This document shows positions 8,374 to 16,707 of a stretch of 64,000 nucleotides of DNA, piece after piece. The DNA is from Neoaquamicrobium sediminum (GTDB lineage: Bacteria; Pseudomonadota; Alphaproteobacteria; Rhizobiales; Rhizobiaceae). The stretch is taken from positions 310,001 through 374,000 of the forward strand of contig NZ_JABETK010000001.1 in assembly GCF_013240295.1 (NCBI RefSeq), written 5' to 3'. Position 1 is the stretch's first letter; every line of letters begins with the position of its first letter. The translations under genes were made by a program, and so were the position numbers. The notes beneath the pieces are model-generated. The model ran no database searches, was not told where the DNA came from, and was given only the letters and a program-made list of their open reading frames with translations.

Positions 8374-9389
8374 TTATTCGGCCGCCTGTTTTTCCACGAC
8401 CTGCTCGATGGCGCCGAAGATCGAGTGGCCGTCCTTGTCCTTCATCTCGATACGAACCGTATCGCCGAAGCGCATGAAGTGGCTGGTGGGCTTGCCGTTT
8501 TCCAGCGTCTCGACGATGCGCAGCTCTGCAAGGCAGGAATATCCGACGCCGCCCTCGGCGATCGTCTTGCCAGGTCCGCCGTCAAGCTTGTTGGAAACCG
8601 TGCCGGACCCGACGATCGTGCCGGCGGCGAGCGGGCGCGTCTTTGCCGCGTGGGCAATGAGGGTCGGGAAGTCGAAGGTCATGTCGATGCCGGCATTGGC
8701 GCGGCCGAAGGGCTTGCCGTTAAGATCCACGCACAAGGGCAGGTGCAGCCGGCCGCCATCCCATGCTTCGCCAAGTTCTTCGGGGGTGACCGCCACGGGC
8801 GAGAATGCAGAAGAGGGCTTGCCGTGGAAGAAGCCAAAGCCCTTGGCAAGCTCATCCGGAATCAGGCGGCGCAGCGAGACATCGTTGACCAGCATGACAA
8901 GACGGATCGCATCCCGTGCCACATCGACACTCGCGCCCGCCGGCACGTCGTCCACGATGACGGCGATCTCCCCTTCCATGTCGATGCCCCAGGCATCGTC
9001 GGCCATCACGATGGGATCGCGCGGACCGAGGAAGGAATCGGAGCCCCCTGATACATCAACGGGTCGGTCCAGAAGCTTTCAGGCAGCTCCGCCCCGCGCG
9101 CCTTGCGCACCAGTTCGACGTGATTGACGTAGGCCGAGCCGTCCGCCCACTGATAGGCGCGCGGCAGCGGCGAATGGGCGTCATGCTCGTGGAAGCGCTC
9201 GGACGGCACCGAGCCGTGATCGAGGCTTTCGGCCAACGCTTCGAGATGCGGCGCGATGCGCCGCCAGTCATCAAGCGCGGCCTGAAGATTCGGGACGAGG
9301 AAGGACGCGTCCGTATAACGCGTCAGGTCTTTCGAGACGACGACGAGTCTTCCGTCACGCGTCCCGTTCTTCAGGCTGGCAAGTTTCAT
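8374..9389 (-). CDS. Fumarylacetoacetate hydrolase family protein, one frameshift
   Basis: A short-form fumarylacetoacetase, about 338 aa, cleaving fumarylacetoacetate to fumarate and acetoacetate at the end of the homogentisate pathway. The start MKLASLKNGTRDGRL has a GGAGGA site. The C-terminal FAH domain includes GIDMEGEIAVIVDDV and the run TIVGSGTVSNKLDGG. The frame breaks in the C run at 9044-9048: DPLMYQG should continue GSDSFLGPRDPIVMADDAWG with one more G. It lies 10 bases below the DUF1428 gene and directly follows the hmgA part of the operon. Confidence 0.88.
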
Positions 9390-9399
9390 TCTTCCTCCG

Positions 9400-9753
9400 T
9401 CAGGCTTCCACAAACACTTGGAAGCCACCATAGATCATTCGTTTCATGTAGGCGGGCATGTTTTCCATGCTCGCCGCCAGGCGCGGGTCGGCCATGACCT
9501 TCTTCATCACCTCGTCGCGATGTTCTCGCGACTTGTAGGTGGCGCAGGAAAAGACGATCGTCTCGCCTTCCCCCTGCTTTACTGCCATGGGGAAGGAGGT
9601 CACCTCCCCGTCCGGCACGTCATCAGCCTTGGCCTCAACATAGGACAGGGCGCCGTGCTCCATCCAGACCGTCCGGCCCAATTCGGCGTTCTTTCGATAT
9701 TCCTCGAATTCGGCGTTCGGCACCGCCAGAACGAAACCATCCACATAGGTCAT
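9400..9753 (-). CDS. DUF1428 family protein
   Basis: A 117-aa protein starting MTYVDGFVLAVPNAEFEEY and ending with MIYGGFQVFVEA, the pattern of the DUF1428 family. This is a small alpha-beta fold related to stress-responsive dimeric alpha-beta-barrel proteins. It lies between hmgA and fumarylacetoacetase in the same operon. No enzymatic role is established. An accessory function in aromatic breakdown is suggested only by position. Confidence 0.85.
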   Translation of the reverse strand: MTYVDGFVLAVPNAEFEEYRKNAELGRTVWMEHGALSYVEAKADDVPDGEVTSFPMAVKQGEGETIVFSCATYKSREHRDEVMKKVMADPRLAASMENMPAYMKRMIYGGFQVFVEA

Positions 9754-9826
9754 GACAGACTCCTCTCTTGGTGTTGACTGTCAAAGGACGAATGGACGGC
9801 GCCGGTTCCGACAGGCCCCAAACAAA

Positions 9827-11190
9827 TCAGCTCCAGTCACCCTCCGGCGTACCGTTGAAACGCTTCTTCAGATCGGACCAGCAGTCGACGTAATCCGCCT
9901 GCAAGGTTTCGAGCCCTGCGGCGTAGCCGGTCAGGAGCTGCGGGAACCGCGTCTCGAACATGAACGCCATGGTGTGGTCCAGCTTGACCGGCTTCAGCTC
10001 GGCGCGCGACGCCTTTTCGAACCCCGTCGCGTCGGGGCCGTGCGCGAGCATCATGTTGTGAAGGCTCATGCCGCCGGGCACGAAGCCCTCTTCCTTGGCG
10101 TCGTACTGGCCGTGGATGAGGCCCATGAACTCGCTCATGATGTTGCGGTGATACCAGGGCGGGCGGAACGTGTCCTCCGCCACCATCCAGCGCGGCGGGA
10201 AGATGACGAAATCGATATTGGCCGTGCCTTCCTCACCAGACGGCGCCGTCAGCACCGTGAAGATCGACGGATCCGGATGGTCGAACAGGATCGCACCGAC
10301 GGGAGAGAAGGTAGCTAGGTCATACTTGTAGGGTGCATAATTGCCGTGCCAGGCGACGACGTCGAGCGGCGAATGGCCGATCTCGGTGACGTGGAAGCGA
10401 CCGCACCACTTCACCACGATGCGGCAGGGCGTTTCCTTGTCCTCATACCAGGCGGTGGGCGTCTTGAAATCGCGCGGATTGGCGAGGCAGTTGGCGCCGA
10501 TAGGCCCGCGGTCGGGGAGCGTGAACTTGGCGCCATAGTTCTCGCAGACATAGCCGCGCGCCGTTCCATCCATCAACTCCACCTTGAAGGTGAGGCCACG
10601 AGGCAGCACGCAGATTTCGCCCGGCTGCACCTCGATCACGCCCATCTCGGTAACGAAGCGGACGCCGCCCACCTGCGGCACCACCATCAGCTCACCGTCG
10701 GCGTTGAAGAAATGATCGTCCACCATGTCGGTATTGGCGACATACACGTGCGAGGCCATGCCCGCCTGCCCGAACACGTCGCCGGCGGTGGTCATGGTGC
10801 GCATGCCATGGATGAAATCGGTCGGTTCCGACGGCATCGGCGTCGGGTTCCAACGCAACTGGCCAAGCGGAAGCTCATGGTCGCCGACGTTCGGTGCTGA
10901 TTTCCAGAGCGGCAGGTCGAAAGCCTTGAAACGACCGTGATGCTTGACGCTGGGCCGGATGCGGTAAAGCCAGGAGCGCTCGTTGGTGCCGCGTGGCGCG
11001 GTGAAGGGGAGCCCGAAAGCTGCTCCGCGTAGAGGCCATAGGCAGGGCGCTGCGGCGAATTGCGTCCCTGCGGCAGGGAACCCGGTAACGTCTCGGTCTC
11101 GAAGTCGTTGCCGAAACCAGGCATGTAGGTATAGGCGGACGCCACCTTGCCGGCTCGCGCCTGCGCGGCGGGGGTGCTCATCTCGTTCAT
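9827..11190 (-). CDS. hmgA: Homogentisate 1,2-dioxygenase, one frameshift
   Basis: About 454 aa when joined, the normal length for HmgA, the cupin-fold Fe(II) enzyme that opens the homogentisate ring to maleylacetoacetate. The N-terminus has the family signature [16 protein letters not shown]. The C-terminal part has [20 protein letters not shown], with the conserved histidine and glutamate ligands, and [15 protein letters not shown]. The frame breaks in the run at 11006-11009: AEQLSGSP should continue [18 protein letters not shown]. The start at 11190 follows GGGAGGCGAAG. It is the first gene of the catabolic operon and divergent from the MarR regulator. Confidence 0.93.
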
Positions 11191-11257
11191 CTTCGCCTCC
11201 CGATCGGATCGCGGCGACATCTCGCCGTGGCGCATGTCCTTTGACAGGCGCCCGAAT

Positions 11258-11288
11258 TTGTTACATCGGTAACAATTGAATATGTAAC
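11258..11288. promoter_or_regulatory. MarR-type operator between hmgA and its regulator
   Basis: The divergent gap holds a perfect inverted repeat TTGTTAC-ATCG-GTAACAA (11258-11275) followed by a half-site ATGTAAC (11282-11288). It sits 18-70 bp from both start codons, where a repressor would cover both promoters. A binding site for the adjacent MarR protein is the simplest reading. Confidence 0.65.
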
Positions 11289-11306
11289 TATCAACCCGGC
11301 CTGACT

Positions 11307-11762
11307 GTGAACGACGACCTGCTTTCGCTCGAAGAATTCCTGCCCTATCGCCTCAACCGGTTGGCCGACGCCGTCAGCCGCGACTTTTCACGGCTCTATC
11401 GCGACCGCTTCGGCCTGACCCGGCCTGAATGGCGGCTGCTGGCGACGCTCGGCCAATATGGCACGATGACGGCGACCGCGATCGGCCAGCATTCGGCCAT
11501 GCACAAGACCAAGGTGAGTCGCGCGGTGACCGCGCTGGAGGAACGCCGCTGGCTGCGGCGGGCACCCCACGCGACGGATCGGCGGGTGGAACACCTGACG
11601 CTGACGAAAGCCGGTGAGGACGCCTACCGGGAACTTGTGCCGCTGGCGCGGGAGTTCGAGACGCGCATTCTAGAGCAGATGCGCCCCGCGGAGAAAGGCG
11701 CCATCATAAGCGGGCTGGCAGCGCTGGAACGCGCCATGCTGCAGCAAAGGGATCAGGATTGA
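11307..11762 (+). CDS. MarR-family regulator of the homogentisate operon
   Basis: A 151-aa winged-helix repressor of the MarR family from a GTG start. The recognition region runs [20 protein letters not shown] and the wing includes [14 protein letters not shown], whose Asp-Arg pair is conserved in the family. It is divergent from hmgA with a palindromic operator in the shared gap. It probably represses the operon until homogentisate or a related acid binds. It ends at a strong hairpin facing the next gene. Confidence 0.9.
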   Translation: MNDDLLSLEEFLPYRLNRLADAVSRDFSRLYRDRFGLTRPEWRLLATLGQYGTMTATAIGQHSAMHKTKVSRAVTALEERRWLRRAPHATDRRVEHLTLTKAGEDAYRELVPLAREFETRILEQMRPAEKGAIISGLAALERAMLQQRDQD

Positions 11763-11764
11763 AG

Positions 11765-11795
11765 CGCATGCGGCGAAACACTTTCGCCGCATGCG
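11765..11795. terminator. Bidirectional terminator hairpin
   Basis: A perfect 14-bp inverted repeat (11765-11778 and 11782-11795, loop CAC) begins three bases after the MarR stop and lies just before the stop of the convergent cupin-like gene. The stem carries AAA/TTT at its loop end. Position between convergent genes supports termination in both directions. Confidence 0.8.
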
Positions 11796-11802
11796 TCAAT
11801 GA

Positions 11803-12738
11803 CTACTCCGCCGCTTCCTTGAACGGCTGGCTCGCCGCTTCAAGCTGCTTCTTCTTGCTGATGCTGAAATCCGGCTTGATCTTCGCTGCGAAATGTTTCT
11901 TGGCGCCGGAGAGCTTCCAGGCAGCCGCGAAACCGGCCTTCATCCAAAAAACCGGACCGCTGATCGCGCGCGAGCGGGTTTCCAGCCGACGAAATGCCGT
12001 CCCACCGTTGGCGAGATTGACGAGATAGTGACGGCGGATTTCGTCGGTCCAGTATTCGACCGTGAAGGAAACGTTGAGGCTGTCGCCGTTTACGACCCGG
12101 TGCGGATAGTTGAGCGGCCAAAGTGCTCCCATGCCCGGCTTGAGGTGCAGGACAGTCGCCTTTTCCTCGAAGGTCGGGTCGTAGTCGATCTCCTCGTAGG
12201 AAAGACCAGTGACGACGCGCTCCAGCGCTTCCTGCGGCAAGAAGGGGTCGCCGTCGGGATAGATCCAGATGGTTTTCTCGCCGCGGACGTGCATCAACCC
12301 CTGCCCTGGAATATCGCAATGGTAGAACACGCGCGCGTTTGGCGAGGAAATCAGCAGGCCGATGCGGTGCTGGAACGTCTTGAGGCCCGGAACCTGCGCG
12401 GCCAGATCGCCCAGGAGCTTGTCGATGATCGCCTGGTAGCGCGGATCGAAGCTGCCGGCTTCGGCAACGTTGATCCACAGAAGGCCGTCGCGCACGGCCT
12501 GGAGAATTTCCATGCCGCTCATGTCCTCGAAAGACGCACGCTTCCAGCTGGCGCGGTCCTCGCGACCGGGATCCATGGTCGAGACCTCGCGGATCGCTTG
12601 CGGATTGCCCTCGATCAGCTTGGCGAGCGCCTCGTCGGCAAAGAGGGGATTGGTCGCCAGATCATGGCGTACCGGAACGATTTTCTTGTTCCACTCGGTG
12701 GAAAGATTGTCGGCTTCGAAGTGAAAAGTGCCCCGCAT
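11803..12738 (-). CDS. JmjC/cupin-like putative Fe(II)/2-oxoglutarate oxygenase
   Basis: A 311-aa soluble protein. GGAGA before the ATG supports the start at 12738. The core has a likely iron triad of cupin/JmjC type: HxD in VFYHCDIPGQGLMH and a downstream His in LWPLNYPHRVVNGDSLN, followed by an antiparallel strand SFTVEYWT. This resembles bacterial cupin-like proteins sometimes annotated as transcriptional regulators or hydroxylases. It is monocistronic and ends at the shared terminator. The substrate is unknown. Confidence 0.6.
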   Translation of the reverse strand: MRGTFHFEADNLSTEWNKKIVPVRHDLATNPLFADEALAKLIEGNPQAIREVSTMDPGREDRASWKRASFEDMSGMEILQAVRDGLLWINVAEAGSFDPRYQAIIDKLLGDLAAQVPGLKTFQHRIGLLISSPNARVFYHCDIPGQGLMHVRGEKTIWIYPDGDPFLPQEALERVVTGLSYEEIDYDPTFEEKATVLHLKPGMGALWPLNYPHRVVNGDSLNVSFTVEYWTDEIRRHYLVNLANGGTAFRRLETRSRAISGPVFWMKAGFAAAWKLSGAKKHFAAKIKPDFSISKKKQLEAASQPFKEAAE

Positions 12739-12862
12739 GGTCGATCTCCATGGCCCTGTTGATGCGTTCATCACTGCCACGGAAGTGCAAATCGGCACTT
12801 AACCCAACGTCAAACCTGCAGATGCGGTAAACGAGCCGCATACCGGATCGTTCAATTTCTAT

Positions 12863-13384
12863 CTATCCGCTCTTCCGATCGGGCTCCTCCGGCATCGGAT
12901 AAGGCCGGCGCGGCGGCAGGTTGTGCACCACGAGTGCAAACGCGATCAGCACGACGCATGCCATGAAGACGATAAGAAAGAGCTGCACGCCGTGTACAGG
13001 CTCGCCGAACCCGAGGATCGGCAGCGCCGCCGCCGGCGGATGCGTGACCCGCAAAGCGCGCATCACGACGATGGTGAGGCCGACGGCCACGGCAGCCGCC
13101 AGCCAGGCGCCCGGAAAGATGAAGAAGGCCGCTTCGCAGACGATCGTGCCGATCAGGTAACCGCCCATCACGTTGATCGGCTGGGAAAGCGCGCTCGACG
13201 GCTGGCCGAAAAGAAGACCCGAGGTGGCGCCCAGCGGCGCAATCAGCAGTGGCAGCTCGATCCAGGTGGCAAGCCCGCCAACGAGCGCGATGCCCGCGAT
13301 TGCCGCAAGCCCAGCGCGCAGATTGGCCCGTAGCGCCACCGGAGGTTCGTGTCTGACGAAAAAGGCTTTGAGGAAGGCTTTCAT
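12863..13384 (-). CDS. HPP-family integral membrane protein
   Basis: A 173-aa membrane protein with about four transmembrane helices and the family-defining sequence RVTHPPAAALPILGFG (residues 112-127). HPP proteins are linked to nitrite transport in plastids and cyanobacteria. The bacterial role is not settled. It is monocistronic, with an imperfect palindrome immediately upstream that may be an operator. Confidence 0.88.
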   Translation of the reverse strand: MKAFLKAFFVRHEPPVALRANLRAGLAAIAGIALVGGLATWIELPLLIAPLGATSGLLFGQPSSALSQPINVMGGYLIGTIVCEAAFFIFPGAWLAAAVAVGLTIVVMRALRVTHPPAAALPILGFGEPVHGVQLFLIVFMACVVLIAFALVVHNLPPRRPYPMPEEPDRKSG

Positions 13385-13392
13385 GGGCGGGA

Positions 13393-13410
13393 TGTTCTAT
13401 TTGTAGGACA
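13393..13410 (-). promoter_or_regulatory. Imperfect palindrome just upstream of the HPP gene
   Basis: TGTTCTA-TTTG-TAGGACA has 7-bp arms with one mismatch and ends nine bases before the HPP start codon. An operator overlapping the ribosome-binding region is plausible. The start codon has no clear Shine-Dalgarno sequence. Confidence 0.35.
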
Positions 13411-13431
13411 TTCTGGCCTAACAGGCCCGGC

Positions 13432-13449
13432 CCGCATTCTCAAATGCGG
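13432..13449 (-). terminator. Hairpin after tdh
   Basis: CCGCATT-CTCA-AATGCGG is a perfect 7-bp inverted repeat 31 bases past the tdh stop on the minus strand, in the gap before the HPP gene. There is no clear T run, so it is a weak or Rho-assisted terminator candidate. Confidence 0.45.
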
Positions 13450-13479
13450 ACTGCTCACGGCGTTCCACAAGGCGATCTC

Positions 13480-14514
13480 TCACCAGTCCATCACCACCTT
13501 GCCGGAATTGCCGCTGCGCATCGCGTCGAAACCGTCCTGATAGTCGTCGATGCCGATGCGGTGCGTGATCAGCCCTGTCACGTCCAGCGGACCCTGCACC
13601 AGCGCGATCATCTTGTACCAGGTCTCAAACATCTCGCGGCCGTAGATGCCTTTCAGGTGCAGCATCTTGAAGATGACCTTGTTCCAGTCGATCTCGAAGC
13701 CGGTCGGCGCGATGCCGAGGATGGCGATCTTCCCGCCATTGTTCATCGTGTCAATCATGTCGCGGAAGGCCACGGCAGAACCCGACATTTCGAGGCCGAC
13801 GTCGAAGCCCTCCGTCATGCCCTCTTCGTTCATCACGTCGCGCAGGCTCTCTTTTGATGCGTCGACGACGTGATGCACGCCCATCCTGCGCGCCAGGTCG
13901 AGGCGGACGGGGTTGATATCGGTAATGACCACCTTGCGCGCGCCGACGCACTGGGCGACCAGCGCACCCATGATGCCGATCGGCCCGGCGCCGGTGACGA
14001 GCACGTCCTCACCCACCAGATGGAAAGACAGCGCCGTATGCACGGCATTGCCGAGCGGATCGAAGATCGCGGCGATCTCGTCCGGCACGTCGTCCGGAAT
14101 GGGCACGACGTTGTGCTGCGGCAAGGCGAGGTATTCGGCGAATGCGCCGGGCCGGTTGACGCCGACACCAAGCGTATTGCGGCAGAGATGTCCCCTGCCC
14201 GCGCGGCAGTTGCGACAATGGCCGCAGACGATATGGCCCTCGCCGGCGACCCGCTGGCCGACCCTGTATTCGGTGACGGCGGAACCGAAATCGGCGACCT
14301 CGCCGACGAATTCGTGGCCGGTCACCATCGGAACCGGCACGGTCTTCTGCGCCCACTGGTCCCAGTTGTAGATATGCACGTCGGTGCCGCAGATCGCGGT
14401 CTTCTTCACCTTGATGAGCACGTCGTTGGGCCCGATCTCGGGAACCGGCACCTGTTCCATCCAGATGCCCGGCTCGGCCCTGGCCTTCACGAGTGCGCGC
14501 ATCATGTTCGACAT
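13480..14514 (-). CDS. tdh: L-threonine 3-dehydrogenase
   Basis: A 344-aa zinc medium-chain dehydrogenase oxidising L-threonine to 2-amino-3-ketobutyrate with NAD+. The catalytic zinc region reads [17 protein letters not shown] and GHEFVGEV. The structural zinc cysteines are in [15 protein letters not shown]. The NAD fold is [23 protein letters not shown] supports the start at 14514. Its usual operon partner kbl is not adjacent but lies about 10 kb away on the other strand at 24347. Confidence 0.95.
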   Translation of the reverse strand: MSNMMRALVKARAEPGIWMEQVPVPEIGPNDVLIKVKKTAICGTDVHIYNWDQWAQKTVPVPMVTGHEFVGEVADFGSAVTEYRVGQRVAGEGHIVCGHCRNCRAGRGHLCRNTLGVGVNRPGAFAEYLALPQHNVVPIPDDVPDEIAAIFDPLGNAVHTALSFHLVGEDVLVTGAGPIGIMGALVAQCVGARKVVITDINPVRLDLARRMGVHHVVDASKESLRDVMNEEGMTEGFDVGLEMSGSAVAFRDMIDTMNNGGKIAILGIAPTGFEIDWNKVIFKMLHLKGIYGREMFETWYKMIALVQGPLDVTGLITHRIGIDDYQDGFDAMRSGNSGKVVMDW

Positions 14515-14648
14515 CGTCGCCTTCCTCCAAAATCGCCTGCGCCAGATAGCACAGCTTTGTGCCATTTACGTCATTGGAAGCCGCAACGAAGCATGGCCAT
14601 GACGATTTTGGCAGCCTAGCCTCGACCGTGACGCAAGGGCACCATGGC

Positions 14649-16214
14649 ATGCACGCTTCCGAAGCCGCCACCACGAACCCGACCGCTCAACGCCGCGAAC
14701 GCGGCGGCAGGCAGGCACGCCGTGAGCAGCGCAGCCATGGCCAGGACGGGCTGGGCCGGCCCTACATCGTCCGTAATATCCCCACCTACGACGTGATGTC
14801 GGAAGAAAACCTGCGTCGCATAGAACAGACGGCAGATCGGATTCTCGCCGAGATCGGCATCGAGTTCCGCGACGATCAGATAGCGCTCGACCATTGGCGA
14901 CGAGCCGGCGCGCGCATAGACGGCGAACTGGTCAGGTTCGAACCCGGCATGTTGCGGGAAGTTCTTTCCACCGCGCCGTCCGAATTCGTTCAGCATGCGC
15001 GCAACCCGGCCAAGTCGGTTGCCATCGGCGGCAGGAATGTCGTGTTCTCGCCCGCCTATGGCTCGCCCTTCGTGATGGATCTCGACCGGGGCCGGCGCTA
15101 CGGCACGATCGAGGATTTCCGCAATTTCGTGAAGCTGGCGCAGGCCTCGCCCTGGCTGCACCATTCCGGCGGCACGATCTGCGAGCCGGTCGACGTGCCG
15201 GTCAACAAGCGGCATCTCGACATGGTCTATGCCCATATCCGCTATTCCGACCGGCCCTTCATGGGCTCCGTGACGGCGGAGAGCCGCGCCGAGGATTCAA
15301 TCGAGATGGCGCGGCTCGTCTTCGGACGGGACTTCGTTGACCGGAACTGCGTGATCCTCGGCAACGTCAACGTCAACTCGCCGCTGGTCTGGGACGCCAC
15401 GATGACCACCGCGTTGCGCGCCTATGCGCGGGCCAACCAGGCGGCGGTGGTGGTGCCGTTCATACTCGGCGGCGCGATGGGCCCGGTGACCAATGCGGGC
15501 GCGATCGCACAATCGCTGGCCGAAACCATGGCTGGCTGCGCGCTGACGCAACTCGAGCGGCCGGGCGCCCCTGTGATCTTCGGCAATTTCCTGTCGTCGA
15601 TGTCGCTGCGCTCGGGCTCGCCGACCTTCGGCACGCCCGAACCGGCCATCGGCTCGATGATCGTCGGCCAGCTCGCCCGGCGCCTGAACCTGCCGCTGCG
15701 CTGCTCGGGCAACTTCACCACCTCGAAGCTTCCCGATGCGCAGGCGATGAACGAAGGCACAATGTCGATGCTTGCCGCCGTCCATTGCGGGGCGAACTTC
15801 ATCCTGCATTCGGCAGGCTTCCTCGACGGGCTGCTGTCGATGTCCTACGAAAAGTTCGTCATGGACGCCGACTTCTGCGGCGCGCTCCATACATATCTCG
15901 ACGGCGTTACCGTCGACGACAACCAGCTCGCGCTCGACGCCTTCCGCGAGGTTGGGCCGGGCAGCCATTTCTTCGGCTGCGCCCATACCATGGCGAACTA
16001 CGAACACGCCTTCTGGGATTCCGGCATCGCCGACAACGAGCCGTTCGAGAAATGGGAAGCGGCCGGAAGCGAAGACGCCGCGACTCATGCAAACCGCAAA
16101 TGGAAAGCGATGCTGGCCGAATACGAAGCGCCGCCCCTTGACGAAGGCGTGGACGAGGCGCTGAAGGATTTCATCGACCGGAAGAAGGCCGCAGCCGACG
16201 ATGCGTGGTATTGA
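14649..16214 (+). CDS. MttB-family (non-pyrrolysine) methyltransferase
   Basis: A 521-aa TIM-barrel protein of the trimethylamine methyltransferase family (COG5598). There is no in-frame amber codon, so this is the non-pyrrolysine branch, whose characterised members demethylate glycine betaine or related quaternary amines through a corrinoid protein. Family-like segments include NIPTYDVMSEENLRRIEQTA near the start and VDDNQLALDAFREVGPGSHF in the C-terminal half. No corrinoid protein gene is in the window. The flavoprotein at 16708, related to dimethylglycine demethylases, supports a role in methylated-amine use. Divergent from tdh. Confidence 0.85.
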   Translation: MHASEAATTNPTAQRRERGGRQARREQRSHGQDGLGRPYIVRNIPTYDVMSEENLRRIEQTADRILAEIGIEFRDDQIALDHWRRAGARIDGELVRFEPGMLREVLSTAPSEFVQHARNPAKSVAIGGRNVVFSPAYGSPFVMDLDRGRRYGTIEDFRNFVKLAQASPWLHHSGGTICEPVDVPVNKRHLDMVYAHIRYSDRPFMGSVTAESRAEDSIEMARLVFGRDFVDRNCVILGNVNVNSPLVWDATMTTALRAYARANQAAVVVPFILGGAMGPVTNAGAIAQSLAETMAGCALTQLERPGAPVIFGNFLSSMSLRSGSPTFGTPEPAIGSMIVGQLARRLNLPLRCSGNFTTSKLPDAQAMNEGTMSMLAAVHCGANFILHSAGFLDGLLSMSYEKFVMDADFCGALHTYLDGVTVDDNQLALDAFREVGPGSHFFGCAHTMANYEHAFWDSGIADNEPFEKWEAAGSEDAATHANRKWKAMLAEYEAPPLDEGVDEALKDFIDRKKAAADDAWY

Positions 16215-16245
16215 TTGCCCACACCCACCTGCACGGAGCGTACGC

Positions 16246-16692
16246 GTGAAGAAGCTGTTCGGCCCCCTCCTGGCAATCGCGGCCGTGTGGTCGCATCCGG
16301 CATGGGCCGGACCCGCAGCCGATGCAGTCGGCTATTTTTATTCCGAGGGGATCGGCATGGAGGCGGATGAATCGAGCCGGGGCCGCTTCACGGGACCAGC
16401 GAAGGCCTATCTCGACGCCAGCGATCGCGCCTTCGACGAACGGGAGGAGATCTGTCTCGATTTCGGGCTTGCCGTCGACGGGCAGGATTTCGACCCTACG
16501 GAAATTGCAAGCACGCTGGAGCTTGACGAGACCGCCAATGACGGTGCGGCGATCGTGGTCGCACGCTTCACGAATTTCGGCCAACCACGCGAGATCGAGT
16601 GGACACTGGTTGAGCAGAACGGCACCTGGAAAGTCGCCGACATCGCCAACGAGGCGGCGGGCTGGCGCGTGAGCCAGTTTGTGTGTGAATAG
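16246..16692 (+). CDS. Small secreted protein, DUF3828-like
   Basis: A 148-aa protein from a GTG start with an upstream GGAG. A signal peptide (VKKLFGPLLAIAAVW..AWAG) is followed by a short globular domain with AKAYLDASDRAFDEREEI and EWTLVEQNGTWKVADIAN. The latter segment is typical of NTF2/DUF3828-like proteins. It lies between the MttB-like gene and the flavoprotein gene on the same strand, with short gaps, so it is probably co-transcribed. The function is unknown and the family call is tentative. Confidence 0.55.
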   Translation: MKKLFGPLLAIAAVWSHPAWAGPAADAVGYFYSEGIGMEADESSRGRFTGPAKAYLDASDRAFDEREEICLDFGLAVDGQDFDPTEIASTLELDETANDGAAIVVARFTNFGQPREIEWTLVEQNGTWKVADIANEAAGWRVSQFVCE

Positions 16693-16707
16693 GCGCTCCA
16701 CATCAGC

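Noticed and set aside
7105..9051. 648-codon plus-strand frame over the DinB, MBL and FAH genes
   Set aside because: It covers three recognisable minus-strand genes and has the Arg/Ala/Gly-rich composition of an antisense frame.
14649..16214. Pyrrolysine-containing trimethylamine methyltransferase
   Set aside because: No in-frame amber codon interrupts the gene and no pyl genes are present.
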